Below are positions 44,606 through 53,409 of a stretch of 64,000 nt of DNA, piece by piece. Below the pieces are notes generated by a model, which was not told the DNA's origin, did no database searches, and saw only the letters and a program-made list of their open reading frames with translations. The position numbers were made by a program, and so were the translations under genes. The DNA lies in NCBI GenBank assembly GCA_009917455.1, contig QZDS01000019.1:32943-96942 (forward strand). Reading direction: 5' to 3'. Every line of letters begins with the position of its first letter. The stretch's first letter is position 1. The stretch is from a bacterium 1xD8-48. Lineage in GTDB: Bacteria; Bacillota; Clostridia; Lachnospirales; Lachnospiraceae.

Positions 44606-45592
44606 ATGAGGAAAAAGATTTATTTTATGAAAATTGTCGGACTGGGGCTTGCAGGGGCGCTTGTTTTCGGCGGCTGCGGCGACAGCGGCAGTAGCAGGGA
44701 AGAAGGGCAAAAGCTCTTGGCGGACGCAGCGCCGGGAGGGCAGGAAAGGGCGGAAAATGCGGGCGCAGGCAATGCAGGAGCGGCGGCTTTTGATTTGCCG
44801 GAGCCGGCTGCCAAAGGGGCAGAACCGGAAACAACAGAGGAAGACTGGTCGGAATACTTTGACGGCCTAAATGGGGCAGCAGTTTTATATGATGCTTCTG
44901 CAGACAGATTTACCGTGTACAACAGTGAGCTTGCCGGAACCCGGCGCTCTCCCTGTTCCACTTTTAAGATTATTTCCTCGCTGATTGGGCTGGAGAACGG
45001 AATTATTGTGCCGGAAAATTCAACGCGCGCCTGGAGCGGCGAAACCTTCTGGAACGAAAGCTGGAATCGTGACATTGATTTCGGGGAAGCGTTCAGGGCG
45101 TCCTGTGTCTGGTATTTCAGGGAGGTTGCAGATGAAATCGGGCAGGAGGTGATGCAGGAGGAGCTTGATAAGCTTATGTACGGAAACTGTGATATCTCCG
45201 ACTGGGAGGGAAGATTAAATACCAATAATAACAACAGGGCCCTGACGGGATTCTGGCTGGAATCGTCGCTTATGATTTCTCCGAAGGAGCAGACGGAGGT
45301 GATGGCACGCATCTTCGGGAAAGAGTCCGTTTATTCGGAAGATGCACGGCAGGAGCTGAAAAAGGTTATGCTTGTGGCGGAGGAAAACGAAGCGGATATT
45401 CCCGTTTACGGAAAGACCGGCATGGGCAAAGCGGAGGGGATTGTGGAGGATGCGTGGTTTACCGGATTCGCGGAAAAGGAAGGGGAAAATATCTACTTTT
45501 GCGTATATCTCGGAAGAACGGACGACAAAGACGTATCCAGCGCTGCTGCCAGAGAGATTGCAATCCGGCTGATTTCAAATTATATCGCCTGA
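44606..45592 (+). CDS. Class D beta-lactamase-like lipoprotein
   Basis: A lipoprotein signal (Cys24 in FGGC) and an Ala/Gly/Glu-rich linker of about 55 residues lead to a class D serine beta-lactamase/penicillin-recognising domain. All motifs are in order and spacing: STFK (118-121, nucleophile Ser118), SCV (166-168), YGN (192-194), KTG (270-272) and WFTG (284-287). Class D enzymes of Gram-positive anaerobes, such as the one of Clostridioides difficile, are known to be membrane-linked and BlaRI-regulated, so a beta-lactamase is the first reading. It could instead be a penicillin sensor, since BlaR1 sensor domains share this fold. GGGAGAAGG precedes the ATG. 328 residues. Confidence 0.85.
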   Translation: MRKKIYFMKIVGLGLAGALVFGGCGDSGSSREEGQKLLADAAPGGQERAENAGAGNAGAAAFDLPEPAAKGAEPETTEEDWSEYFDGLNGAAVLYDASADRFTVYNSELAGTRRSPCSTFKIISSLIGLENGIIVPENSTRAWSGETFWNESWNRDIDFGEAFRASCVWYFREVADEIGQEVMQEELDKLMYGNCDISDWEGRLNTNNNNRALTGFWLESSLMISPKEQTEVMARIFGKESVYSEDARQELKKVMLVAEENEADIPVYGKTGMGKAEGIVEDAWFTGFAEKEGENIYFCVYLGRTDDKDVSSAAAREIAIRLISNYIA

Positions 45593-45672
45593 TATGGACT
45601 GCCGCGCCGGGGCATTCAGGCGCTGGCGCTCCTGTCTCATTTCTTACTTATTTCTTAAGGTTCCATTAGTTG

Positions 45673-45701
45673 TTGCTTTTCCGCTGATTTTGTACTAATA
45701 T
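45673..45701 (+). promoter_or_regulatory. Promoter candidate of the BMP lipoprotein operon
   Basis: TTGCTT (45673-45678), 17 bp, TAATAT (45696-45701), about 70 nt before the ATG at 45774. Confidence 0.4.
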
Positions 45702-45773
45702 ATATTCTGGTGTTTTTTATGAAGTAGAAAGACAGAAACAACTGATATAGATTAGAAGGGCAGGAAGACCGGA

Positions 45774-46979
45774 ATGAAGTTTCGTATAAAAAATTTGTTT
45801 TTTGCTGCCGCACTTTTATTGTTATCCTCAGGGTGCGGCGTATTTACGGCTCCGGGAGAGGACTCTTCCGATACGCATTCGTCAGGGAAGCCGGAGCCCG
45901 GGGAAGTACCGGGACTGTCCCTGGAGCAGGAAGCGGCAAAGAACCATCAGGATTATTATGGTCCCGGCGTACCGGTGGCCCTTGTCACCGACGTCAGTTC
46001 CGGTGTAAATAACGGTTTTAATCAGGCGGCTCTTAAGGGGCTACAGACCTATGCCGTGGGGGCGGGAGTATCCTATTCCTGCTACAATGTCTATGCCGAC
46101 ACGCCGGATGCATGTAAAAATACCATTTTAACAGCCATTGAAAACCGGGCTGAAATCGTAGTCTGCGTCGGTGCTCACTTTGAAAAGGCGGTGGGAGCTC
46201 TGCAGGAGGAATACGGCAATATTTCTTTTCTTTTGCTGGACGGCGTTCCAAGAGATTCTTCCGGGAAAGCAATTCAGGCCGCCGAAAATGTCCACTGTAT
46301 TACTTATAGAGAAGAAGAAGCCGGTTATCTGGCCGGATATATGGCAACTCTGGAGGGGTATCGAAAATTCGGATTTATCGGCGGGGAACAGCTCCCCTCG
46401 GTGGAAAGATACGGATTCGGTTTCCTTCAGGGAATCGACGCTGCCGCCCATTCTCTGGGGGTCAGCAATAATATTAAGGTAGATTACTGGTATGCGGGCA
46501 CTTTTTCTCCAAACAAAGATATTGAAGATATGGCTCTTGGCTGGTATCAGGACGGGACGGAGATTATTTTCGCCTGCGGCGGAGCGTTGTACCAGTCGGT
46601 ATTGTTTTCCGCAGAGGCCTGCGACGGTATGCTGATTGGGGTGGATATCGACCAGAGCGAGCTTTCCCAGCTTTTTCTGACGTCCGCCATGAAAGGCATT
46701 GATTCCTCTATTGTAATCGCGCTGGACGAGTTTTTTGCAAACGGCCGGAAATGGCCCGACAGGCTGGCAGGAAATACCCTTGCTTACGGCGCGAAAGAAA
46801 ACTGTATCAGCCTTCCGCTCTTAGACGATGCCTGGCGGTTTAAAAAGGCCACGCAAAACGAATATCTGCAGCTTCTTGCCCGTTTAAAATCCGGCGGAAT
46901 TTCAATTGACACGGAGCTTCCACTAAAGACAAACATTACGATTGTCAACCATAATGCGCAGGAGGAAAGTGACTCTTGA
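45774..46979 (+). CDS. BMP-family (PnrA/Med-like) substrate-binding lipoprotein
   Basis: Cys21 in the LLSSGC lipobox follows a signal peptide; the 401-residue protein matches basic membrane protein/PnrA-type binding proteins: VALVTDVSSGVNNGFNQAAL near the N-terminus, then FIGGEQLPSVERYGFGFLQGI and IIFACGGALYQSV. In relatives this fold binds purine nucleosides, the Asp and Phe of the first motif contacting the ligand. No transporter genes are adjacent, so it may work with a distant permease or as a sensor. It overlaps the next lipoprotein gene by 4 nt. Confidence 0.82.
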   Translation: MKFRIKNLFFAAALLLLSSGCGVFTAPGEDSSDTHSSGKPEPGEVPGLSLEQEAAKNHQDYYGPGVPVALVTDVSSGVNNGFNQAALKGLQTYAVGAGVSYSCYNVYADTPDACKNTILTAIENRAEIVVCVGAHFEKAVGALQEEYGNISFLLLDGVPRDSSGKAIQAAENVHCITYREEEAGYLAGYMATLEGYRKFGFIGGEQLPSVERYGFGFLQGIDAAAHSLGVSNNIKVDYWYAGTFSPNKDIEDMALGWYQDGTEIIFACGGALYQSVLFSAEACDGMLIGVDIDQSELSQLFLTSAMKGIDSSIVIALDEFFANGRKWPDRLAGNTLAYGAKENCISLPLLDDAWRFKKATQNEYLQLLARLKSGGISIDTELPLKTNITIVNHNAQEESDS

Positions 46980-48691
46980 ATACCGGAAGGACTAAAATTA
47001 ATTATCGTATCTTAATATCTGCTGTCTTTTCAATGCTGTGCCTCATCTTTTTTCTTTCCGGGTGCGGAAAAGCGGAACCGGCTGTTTCAGAGAAAGCTTC
47101 CCGCCCGAGGGTAAATATTGATGAAAAGCTGACGAAAGGAACGGTATCCCTTTCCGCCGCGCAGCTTGCCTCCTACGGTGAAATTGTGGACTGCCTTTTT
47201 CAGGAAGACAAAGAAACGGTGAATCTCACACTGAAAATGCCGGAGATTCCCAAAAGCGACGACGCCATGATTTACCTGTTTGCCTTTGACCTCTGTGAGG
47301 AGTGCAGCTTTTCCGGCAATTTCCAGAAAACGCCTGTTGCAACCGCCAGAAAATCAAGGTATGGCAGGCTGAAATGGACTTATGAGGGACGGCAGCTTTT
47401 CCAGCAGTTTGTCCCGGCTCTGCTCCTCAACGGGAAATATGTTCCCCTTTCCTCCGGCGTCTGCATCGGCAATCCTGAAATGCTGGCAGACAATGCCGGC
47501 AACGTACCGGAGCCGAAGTCAAAAAAGGGACTGCTGCTTGACCCGCAGATGCTGGAAACGCCCCTTCTTACGGACTTGGGCGTAAAATATGCCATATATA
47601 ACATTCCCCTTTCCCATATTATGGGGGAGACGGACAACGAGGCGTTCCCCACCATTTTGTATGAGTATCAGGGAAAAACCTATAAATTCAACGGAGCCGG
47701 CATCAACGGCTATGATTATCTGTTTGGCTACCTGACGGACAGCGGAATGAATTGTACGGCGATAATTTTAAATGACTGGAACGAGGAATACCCGCAGATG
47801 ATTCATCCCCTTTCCAGAAATGAGGACGTAAATGCATATTACTATGCGTTCAATACCGCGGACGAAGAAGGGTGCCAGTATCTGGAGGCGATTGCAAGCT
47901 TTCTGGCAGAGAGGTATTCCGGCAAGGAGCACGGCCTTGTGTCGAACTGGGTCATTGCAAATGAAATCAACCAGCAGAAAATCTGGAACTATATGGACAC
48001 GGACGATATTGAAATGTATTGCGCCGAGTTTGAAAAGGCAATGCGGATTTTCTATAATGCGGCAAAGAGCTATTATGCCGACGCCAACGTTTATTTCAGC
48101 ATTGACCATGAATGGAACAGCAATAAAAATAACGATGATAAGAATTTCAATGCGAAAGAGCTTGTGGAGACCATAAATGAAATCGCGAAGCAGAAGGGGA
48201 ATTACAACTGGGGGCTGGCCATTCACCCATACCCCGACCCCCTTACAAGGGTAAATTACTGGACGGAAAACTACGACAAGACGGTTGACGCGCCGCTTCT
48301 TACGCTGATGAATTTAAGCACGGTAACGGATATGCTGACGAAAGAGGAATACCTTGACAGGAACGGGGAGGTGCGAAGCATCACGGTAACGGAGCTGGGC
48401 TTTTCCTCCGCTTCCGGGGAAAAGCTGCAGGCGGCGGCGTTTGCCTACTGCTATTACATACTGGAAGCCAATCCTTACGTGGACGCATTTTTTATGAACC
48501 GTCAGACGGACGCCTTAGAGGAGGTCAAGCAGGGGCTTGCTTTCGGGATTTACAATATGGACCAGACGCCCAAATATATCCTGGATACATTTAAATATAT
48601 CGACACCAGCCAGGCAAAGAAGCATACGGAGTTTATTTTGAATATTCTCGGGGCGGACAGCATTGAGGAGGCCCTTGCGTGGGCGCAGTAG
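46976..48691 (+). CDS. Lipoprotein with DUF5722-like TIM-barrel domain
   Basis: The TTG start at 46976 overlaps the stop of the BMP gene (TTGA), with GGAGGAAAG upstream. A lipoprotein signal ends at Cys30 (LSGC). The 571 residues include a likely glycosidase barrel with NWVIANEINQQKIWN, where NE is a typical acid/base position, WGLAIHPYPDP and ITVTELGFSS, where Glu could be the nucleophile. This pattern matches DUF5722, a family of unknown substrate, in my recollection. Lipid anchoring places it on the outer face of the membrane together with the BMP protein, suggesting surface processing of a ligand that the other binds. Confidence 0.7.
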   Translation: MNTGRTKINYRILISAVFSMLCLIFFLSGCGKAEPAVSEKASRPRVNIDEKLTKGTVSLSAAQLASYGEIVDCLFQEDKETVNLTLKMPEIPKSDDAMIYLFAFDLCEECSFSGNFQKTPVATARKSRYGRLKWTYEGRQLFQQFVPALLLNGKYVPLSSGVCIGNPEMLADNAGNVPEPKSKKGLLLDPQMLETPLLTDLGVKYAIYNIPLSHIMGETDNEAFPTILYEYQGKTYKFNGAGINGYDYLFGYLTDSGMNCTAIILNDWNEEYPQMIHPLSRNEDVNAYYYAFNTADEEGCQYLEAIASFLAERYSGKEHGLVSNWVIANEINQQKIWNYMDTDDIEMYCAEFEKAMRIFYNAAKSYYADANVYFSIDHEWNSNKNNDDKNFNAKELVETINEIAKQKGNYNWGLAIHPYPDPLTRVNYWTENYDKTVDAPLLTLMNLSTVTDMLTKEEYLDRNGEVRSITVTELGFSSASGEKLQAAAFAYCYYILEANPYVDAFFMNRQTDALEEVKQGLAFGIYNMDQTPKYILDTFKYIDTSQAKKHTEFILNILGADSIEEALAWAQ

Positions 48692-48775
48692 GGAGCAAAT
48701 GGTATAAAATTTATATACAGAATATATTACTAAGCAATGTCAGATGAAAACAAAGTTTGATTTCAGGAGGTTTTT

Positions 48776-49018
48776 ATGAGTACAATAGAGGCTACTGTAT
48801 CTATGTTAGAAGCAATGCCGGAGGAGGCAAGGGTTAAGGTTTTTGAATATACGCAGCAGATTTTTACTTCCAGAAAACCGGCAAATCCATTTGTGCCTGT
48901 TGGAGAGAAGGAGGTTCTATCCACCCTTGCCTGGTCGCGTCAACAGATTGCCGAGGGAAAGGGGCTGGATATGGAAGAGGCATTAAATGGTTTGGGGGAG
49001 CGGCATGGATTCTTATAA
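48776..49018 (+). CDS. Small antitoxin-like protein
   Basis: An 80-residue acidic protein that overlaps the RelE/ParE-type toxin gene downstream by 14 nt. It starts with helical MSTIEATVSMLEAMPEEA and ends with DMEEALNGLGERHGF, resembling small antitoxins of the DUF2281 type. AGGAGG lies 9 nt before the ATG. No HTH is evident. The assignment rests largely on its partner. Confidence 0.65.
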   Translation: MSTIEATVSMLEAMPEEARVKVFEYTQQIFTSRKPANPFVPVGEKEVLSTLAWSRQQIAEGKGLDMEEALNGLGERHGFL

Positions 49019-49355
49019 GGTAATAGTTTCTCCCAAAGCATTGTCACAGCTAAATAATTATATTGATTACATCCAATATACGCTGTTAAATGAAGATGCT
49101 GCTTACAGAGTGTGGCAGGACGCGATAGAAACCAGAAATCAGCTGGCGGTCATAGCGGGAAGCCTAAAATATTGTAGTCATCCAAAGCTGAAGGAGCTTG
49201 GTTACCGTTCTGTTAATTTTAAGGAACATCGTTATACTATGATTTATCGTGTTAATGGAAGAGAGGTTTACGTTGAGGCAATTTATCACCAGCTTCAGGA
49301 TTATGAAAATATTTTTGCAGACGAATCAGGTTTGGAAAACAGTGAGGATTTATAG
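49005..49355 (+). CDS. RelE/ParE-family toxin
   Basis: A 116-residue protein with the ParE/RelE pattern: MDSYKVIVSPKALSQLNNYIDYI (an N-terminal helical pair), KELGYRSVNFKEHRYTMIYRV (core strands) and VYVEAIYHQLQDYENIF at the C-terminus. ATG 49005 has GGGGGAG 5 nt upstream. Members either cleave mRNA on the ribosome or poison gyrase. A terminator follows at 49393. Confidence 0.8.
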   Translation: MDSYKVIVSPKALSQLNNYIDYIQYTLLNEDAAYRVWQDAIETRNQLAVIAGSLKYCSHPKLKELGYRSVNFKEHRYTMIYRVNGREVYVEAIYHQLQDYENIFADESGLENSEDL

Positions 49356-49392
49356 ATAAGGGTAATATGTCAGATGTGTGTATCTTTTAGTT

Positions 49393-49441
49393 AAAAACCA
49401 TGGATTTTCGGCGAAAGCCTAAAATTTTCCATGGTTTTTTT
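49393..49441 (+). terminator. Rho-independent terminator after the third toxin-antitoxin pair
   Basis: An AACCATGGA-containing left arm pairs with the right arm ending in TCCATGG and seven T's; inner TTTT/AAAA pairs extend the stem. Confidence 0.75.
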
Positions 49442-49529
49442 ATGCCGTAAAAGATAAAGTAATGTGGAATATACATGGGACGAAAAAATCCGGGAGCGGG
49501 AAACTGCTCAGAAAACAGGAGGTAAGGCA

Positions 49530-50426
49530 ATGAAGGAATCAATTCATAAGTATTTTCAGGTGGGAATAATTTTGTGGATGTCCTATCCGCCGGAGCGGTG
49601 CGGTTTTCTGGAGCCGTTAAGGAAAATATGCTGCGATGATTTTTTTGACGCAGTGGAGATTACACAGATTGAAGATGCATCTGAGAGGAAAAAGGCCAAA
49701 GAGCTGCTTGCGCAGTCTCATCTGAAAGTATGCTATGGCGCGCAGCCAAGACTTTTGGGACCGAAGCTGAATCCAAACGCAATCAGTGAGGAGGAACGCA
49801 AAAAGGCGGAAAAGACGCTTTTAGAAGCGGTTGACGAGGCGAAGGGGCTGGGGGCAAAAGGAATTGCATTTCTGGCAGGCAAGTGGGAGAAGGAGACCAG
49901 AGAAGAAGCTTTCTCCCAGCTCTTAAAGACCACGCGGAACGTCTGTGATTATGCCGCCGACAGGCAGATGCAGGTGGAGCTGGAGGTGTTTGACTATGAT
50001 ATGGACAAATCGGCGTTAATCGGGCCGGCTCCCTATGCGGCGGAGTTTGCGGCGAAAATGCGCACGACAAACAGTAATTTCGGCCTGATGGCGGATTTGT
50101 CCCATTTTCCCACAACCTATGAGAACAGCCGGTTTGTCATCCAGACGTTAAAGCCTTATATTACGCATCTGCATATCGGGAACGCAGTAGTGAAAAGGGG
50201 ATGTGAAGCCTACGGGGACCAACATCCGAGATTTGGCTTTCCTGAGAGTGAAAACGATGTGGAGGAGCTGACAGACTTTTTCCGGGTGCTCCGCCAGGAA
50301 GGATTTTTCCGAAAAGAGGAACCGCTGGTATTATCCCTGGAGGTAAAACCCTGGAAAGACGAGGAGCCCGATATTATTCTTGCAAATACAAAGCGGGTGA
50401 TACGGCGGGCGTGGGCATTAGCGTAA
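49530..50426 (+). CDS. Sugar isomerase/epimerase of the AP-endonuclease-2 TIM-barrel fold
   Basis: A 298-residue protein with the xylose-isomerase-like barrel: metal ligands are likely Glu in LEVFDYD, Asp in MADLSHFP, His in THLHIGN and Glu in SLEVKPW. The family includes hydroxypyruvate isomerase, tagatose epimerase and similar enzymes. ATG 49530 has AGGAGG about 8 nt upstream; the frame is open to 49464 without support. It is followed by a 2-hydroxyacid dehydrogenase and, further on, a glycerate kinase, which favours a hydroxypyruvate/tartronate-type pathway, though the substrate is inferred. Confidence 0.82.
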   Translation: MKESIHKYFQVGIILWMSYPPERCGFLEPLRKICCDDFFDAVEITQIEDASERKKAKELLAQSHLKVCYGAQPRLLGPKLNPNAISEEERKKAEKTLLEAVDEAKGLGAKGIAFLAGKWEKETREEAFSQLLKTTRNVCDYAADRQMQVELEVFDYDMDKSALIGPAPYAAEFAAKMRTTNSNFGLMADLSHFPTTYENSRFVIQTLKPYITHLHIGNAVVKRGCEAYGDQHPRFGFPESENDVEELTDFFRVLRQEGFFRKEEPLVLSLEVKPWKDEEPDIILANTKRVIRRAWALA

Positions 50427-50501
50427 CTTAGGCATAACATAAGTGTTACAGTGTGGATTTATGGAAAAGCAATATGATACGGAAGAAAGACAGGTGATGA
50501 A

Positions 50502-51461
50502 ATGAAAATTGTGGTTCTGGACGGATATACGGAAAATCCCGGGGATTTGTCCTGGGACAGCCTGGGGGCGTTGGGAGATTTAACCGTTTATGACAGGACG
50601 CCGAAGGAACAGGTTATTGAGAGAATCGGGGACGCGGAGGCGGTTTATGTCAACAAGGTTCCCATTGACCGGAAGGTGATGGATAAGTGCCCTTCCATAC
50701 GATTTATCGGGGTTCTGGCCACCGGCTACAATGTGATTGACGTGGAGGCGGCAAGGGAAAAAGGGATTGTGGTGTGCAATGTTCCCACCTACGGAACTTT
50801 GTCTGTGGCGCAGTATGCTATTGCGTTGCTTCTGGAATTGTGCCATCATGCCGGGGAGCATTCCGCATGTGTAAAGGCAGGCGAATGGACGAAAAATGAG
50901 GACTGGTGTTTCTGGAAATATCCCTTGATAGAATTATCGGGGAAGAAAATGGGAATCATAGGCTTTGGCAGGATTGGACAGATGACTGGAAGGCTGGCGG
51001 CGGCTTTTGGAATGGAGGTACTGGCTTTTGACAGCCATCCGGCGGCCGACATGAAGATAGAGGGATGCCGGTATGCGGCTCTGGACGAGGTGATAGAAAG
51101 CGCGGACGTGATTTCCCTCCATTGCCCGCTCTTTCCGGAGACAAGGGAAATCATTAATAAAGAAACGATTTCGAGAATGAAGGAAGGGGTTATGATTATC
51201 AACACTTCGCGGGGACCGCTTATCTGTGAAAAGGATTTGGCAGACGCCTTAAAGAGCGGAAAGGTGGCGGGGGCGGCTGTAGACGTGGTATCTGTGGAAC
51301 CGGTGCAGGAAATTAATCCGCTTCTAAAAGCCCCTAATATCATTATCACCCCGCACATTGCATGGGCGCCGAAGGAATCAAGACAGCGTCTGATGGATGT
51401 GGCAGTTGGGAATTTGAAAGCCTATCTGGCGGGCGCGCCTGTAAATGTGGTCAACAGGTAG
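50502..51461 (+). CDS. D-2-hydroxyacid dehydrogenase, hydroxypyruvate/glycerate type
   Basis: A 319-residue NAD(P)-dependent enzyme: substrate-binding loop GVLATGYNVID, Rossmann motif GFGRIGQ (about 153-159), INTSRGPLI with the catalytic Arg, the Glu near 266 and PHIAWAP with the catalytic His. It resembles glycerate dehydrogenases, which reduce hydroxypyruvate to D-glycerate. With a barrel isomerase before and a glycerate 2-kinase at 59340 this gives a short path from a C3 keto acid to 2-phosphoglycerate. Confidence 0.87.
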   Translation: MKIVVLDGYTENPGDLSWDSLGALGDLTVYDRTPKEQVIERIGDAEAVYVNKVPIDRKVMDKCPSIRFIGVLATGYNVIDVEAAREKGIVVCNVPTYGTLSVAQYAIALLLELCHHAGEHSACVKAGEWTKNEDWCFWKYPLIELSGKKMGIIGFGRIGQMTGRLAAAFGMEVLAFDSHPAADMKIEGCRYAALDEVIESADVISLHCPLFPETREIINKETISRMKEGVMIINTSRGPLICEKDLADALKSGKVAGAAVDVVSVEPVQEINPLLKAPNIIITPHIAWAPKESRQRLMDVAVGNLKAYLAGAPVNVVNR

Positions 51462-51564
51462 AAAGAAAACAAAATGAAAGCTCCAGCGGCAGCTGCGTGG
51501 GCATGCGGATACTTATCGGCGCGGTCCATAAGGCTGCCGCCTGTTGTTTTGCAAGGAGAAAAGG

Positions 51565-53298
51565 ATGAAAGAAAAAATAATTTTTTCCCGGTTAAAGCTC
51601 AAAAGCCAGATTATTCTGCTGGTGGGAAGCGCAACCGGCGCGTTATTGATACTTCTGGCTTTGTATATCGGTTTTTTGCAAATCAATAACCGGAAGAGCC
51701 AACGTTCTTATATGGAAAGCGCAGTAGGGCAGCTTGCGGGGGAGCTGGACGGATTTGACAGCGACGTCAAAAAAATCAGTACCAATCTGGCGTATAACAG
51801 AATGGTGGAGGAATTCTGCATGTCGGAGGATTTGGGACTGAGGTATATCTTAAGCGGGGATATCGAGCTGTTTATTGAATCCATAGAGATAGCAAATTCC
51901 CGTATTGACGCCGTGGCATTTACCAATCTGGAGCAGGTGATTATCGGGACACAGGACAGGGAATTTTTCCGCATTCTGGGGCATCTGGGAGAGCAGATGA
52001 AAGAAAAAGGAGGGGACGGGGAGGTGAACTATTTTATGCTGGACGAGCGAAGACTGATTTCCGTGAACAGGTCTTTTTATAATCCTAAAAGCGGGGAACA
52101 GTATTATGTGGTATTGATTTGCAATCTGGACGGCCTGAAAAGCCTGCTGAAAAAGGTAGCGGGGCAGGGGGAGCATCTTTTGCTGGTGGAAAGCGGCGGA
52201 GAAATTTTTATGTCAGAGGGCACAAGTACAGACGGGGATTTGGCGATATCCGCAGACAAAGCGGACTGTCTGGAGCACATCTCCGCATCGGGATTCTGGA
52301 CGGTAAAGGGAGCAGTGAAAAAAGAAGCGGGAAGTAAGGCGGTGGGCAGATATATTAATATCATGATTCTGTTCGTGGGTATTGTTTCTCTGCTGCTGTG
52401 TCTGACGGGCTGCCTGATTTACAAGGGGATTGCCTCGCCGGTGGAAGCGATAATCGTGTTTATGAACCAGTACGGGAAGTATTACAACAAGCACCGGCTT
52501 CCGGTAAAGGGTACCAATGAAATCGCCCAGATATCCGTGAGCGTCAACAGGATGCTGGATGATATTCAGGATATGACACATCGGATTATGCACACTCAGG
52601 AAAAGCTGTATCTGACGGAGCTATCCAAAAGACAGGCGGAGCTGACGGCGCTCCAGATTCAGATGAACCCCCATTTCCTCTATAACACATTGGACTGCAT
52701 CAAGGGAATCGCGCTGGTACGTAAGGTGCCGGAGATTGCCGCAATCGCCAATTCCATGTCCAGAATTCTGCGCTACAGCATAAGAAGCGAAGATGTGGTG
52801 CTGGTAAGAAATGAAGTGGAAAGCATTACAGATTATCTGAAAATCATTCAGATTCGTCATCAGAATAAATATGACATTCGTGTCAATGTCGAGGAAGAGG
52901 TGAATGATATGCCTATGCCCAAGATGATTTTGCAGCCTTTGGTGGAGAACGCGGTTTTTTACGGGCTGGAGAGCACATCCAGAGCGGGAGAACTGCTGAT
53001 TGAGGGGAAAAGAGAAGGGGACTTTTTATATTTTGTTGTGGAAAATTCAGGAAATTCCATCAGCCGGGAAAAGGCGGAGGAGCTGATGCGCGTTTTTGAG
53101 GAAAACAGGCGGGAGGATAACGAGAGACTGTTTTCGGAAAAATCAGGTATCGGCCTGAAAAATATTGACAAGCGCATAAAGCTGCTTTACGGCGGGCAAT
53201 TCGGAATTTCCATCGGCCAGAGGAAGGGAGGAGGAACCGGCGTCAAAGTAAAGCTGCCGGCTGCGGAAACCGAAGATATTCCCGAAATGCCAATCTGA
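51565..53298 (+). CDS. YesM-type sensor histidine kinase
   Basis: The 577-residue protein has a first membrane helix (about 15-40), an extracellular sensor region, a second helix (about 265-290), HAMP, NPHFLYNTLD (phosphoacceptor His near 370) and an ATPase domain with VEN and GIGLKNI. ATG 51565 has AAGGAG 7 nt upstream. No regulator is adjacent; the likely partner is the YesN-type protein encoded at 58199, beyond the transporter genes that both would control. Confidence 0.87.
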   Translation: MKEKIIFSRLKLKSQIILLVGSATGALLILLALYIGFLQINNRKSQRSYMESAVGQLAGELDGFDSDVKKISTNLAYNRMVEEFCMSEDLGLRYILSGDIELFIESIEIANSRIDAVAFTNLEQVIIGTQDREFFRILGHLGEQMKEKGGDGEVNYFMLDERRLISVNRSFYNPKSGEQYYVVLICNLDGLKSLLKKVAGQGEHLLLVESGGEIFMSEGTSTDGDLAISADKADCLEHISASGFWTVKGAVKKEAGSKAVGRYINIMILFVGIVSLLLCLTGCLIYKGIASPVEAIIVFMNQYGKYYNKHRLPVKGTNEIAQISVSVNRMLDDIQDMTHRIMHTQEKLYLTELSKRQAELTALQIQMNPHFLYNTLDCIKGIALVRKVPEIAAIANSMSRILRYSIRSEDVVLVRNEVESITDYLKIIQIRHQNKYDIRVNVEEEVNDMPMPKMILQPLVENAVFYGLESTSRAGELLIEGKREGDFLYFVVENSGNSISREKAEELMRVFEENRREDNERLFSEKSGIGLKNIDKRIKLLYGGQFGISIGQRKGGGTGVKVKLPAAETEDIPEMPI

Positions 53299-53326
53299 GT
53301 CCATGTAGTACCGGTCCGTTTTCCCC

Positions 53327-53332
53327 TATAAT
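53327..53332 (+). promoter_or_regulatory. -10 hexamer of the second transporter operon
   Basis: A perfect TATAAT lies 78 bp before the permease ATG at 53410. No good -35 is present, as expected where an AraC-type activator (perhaps the protein at 58199) is required. Confidence 0.4.
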
Positions 53333-53409
53333 AAATGCACAGACACAGAGAAACGGCAGACAGCCGTACAGTGTACGGGCATCTGCGGAACCGGAATGGA
53401 GGATAAGAA

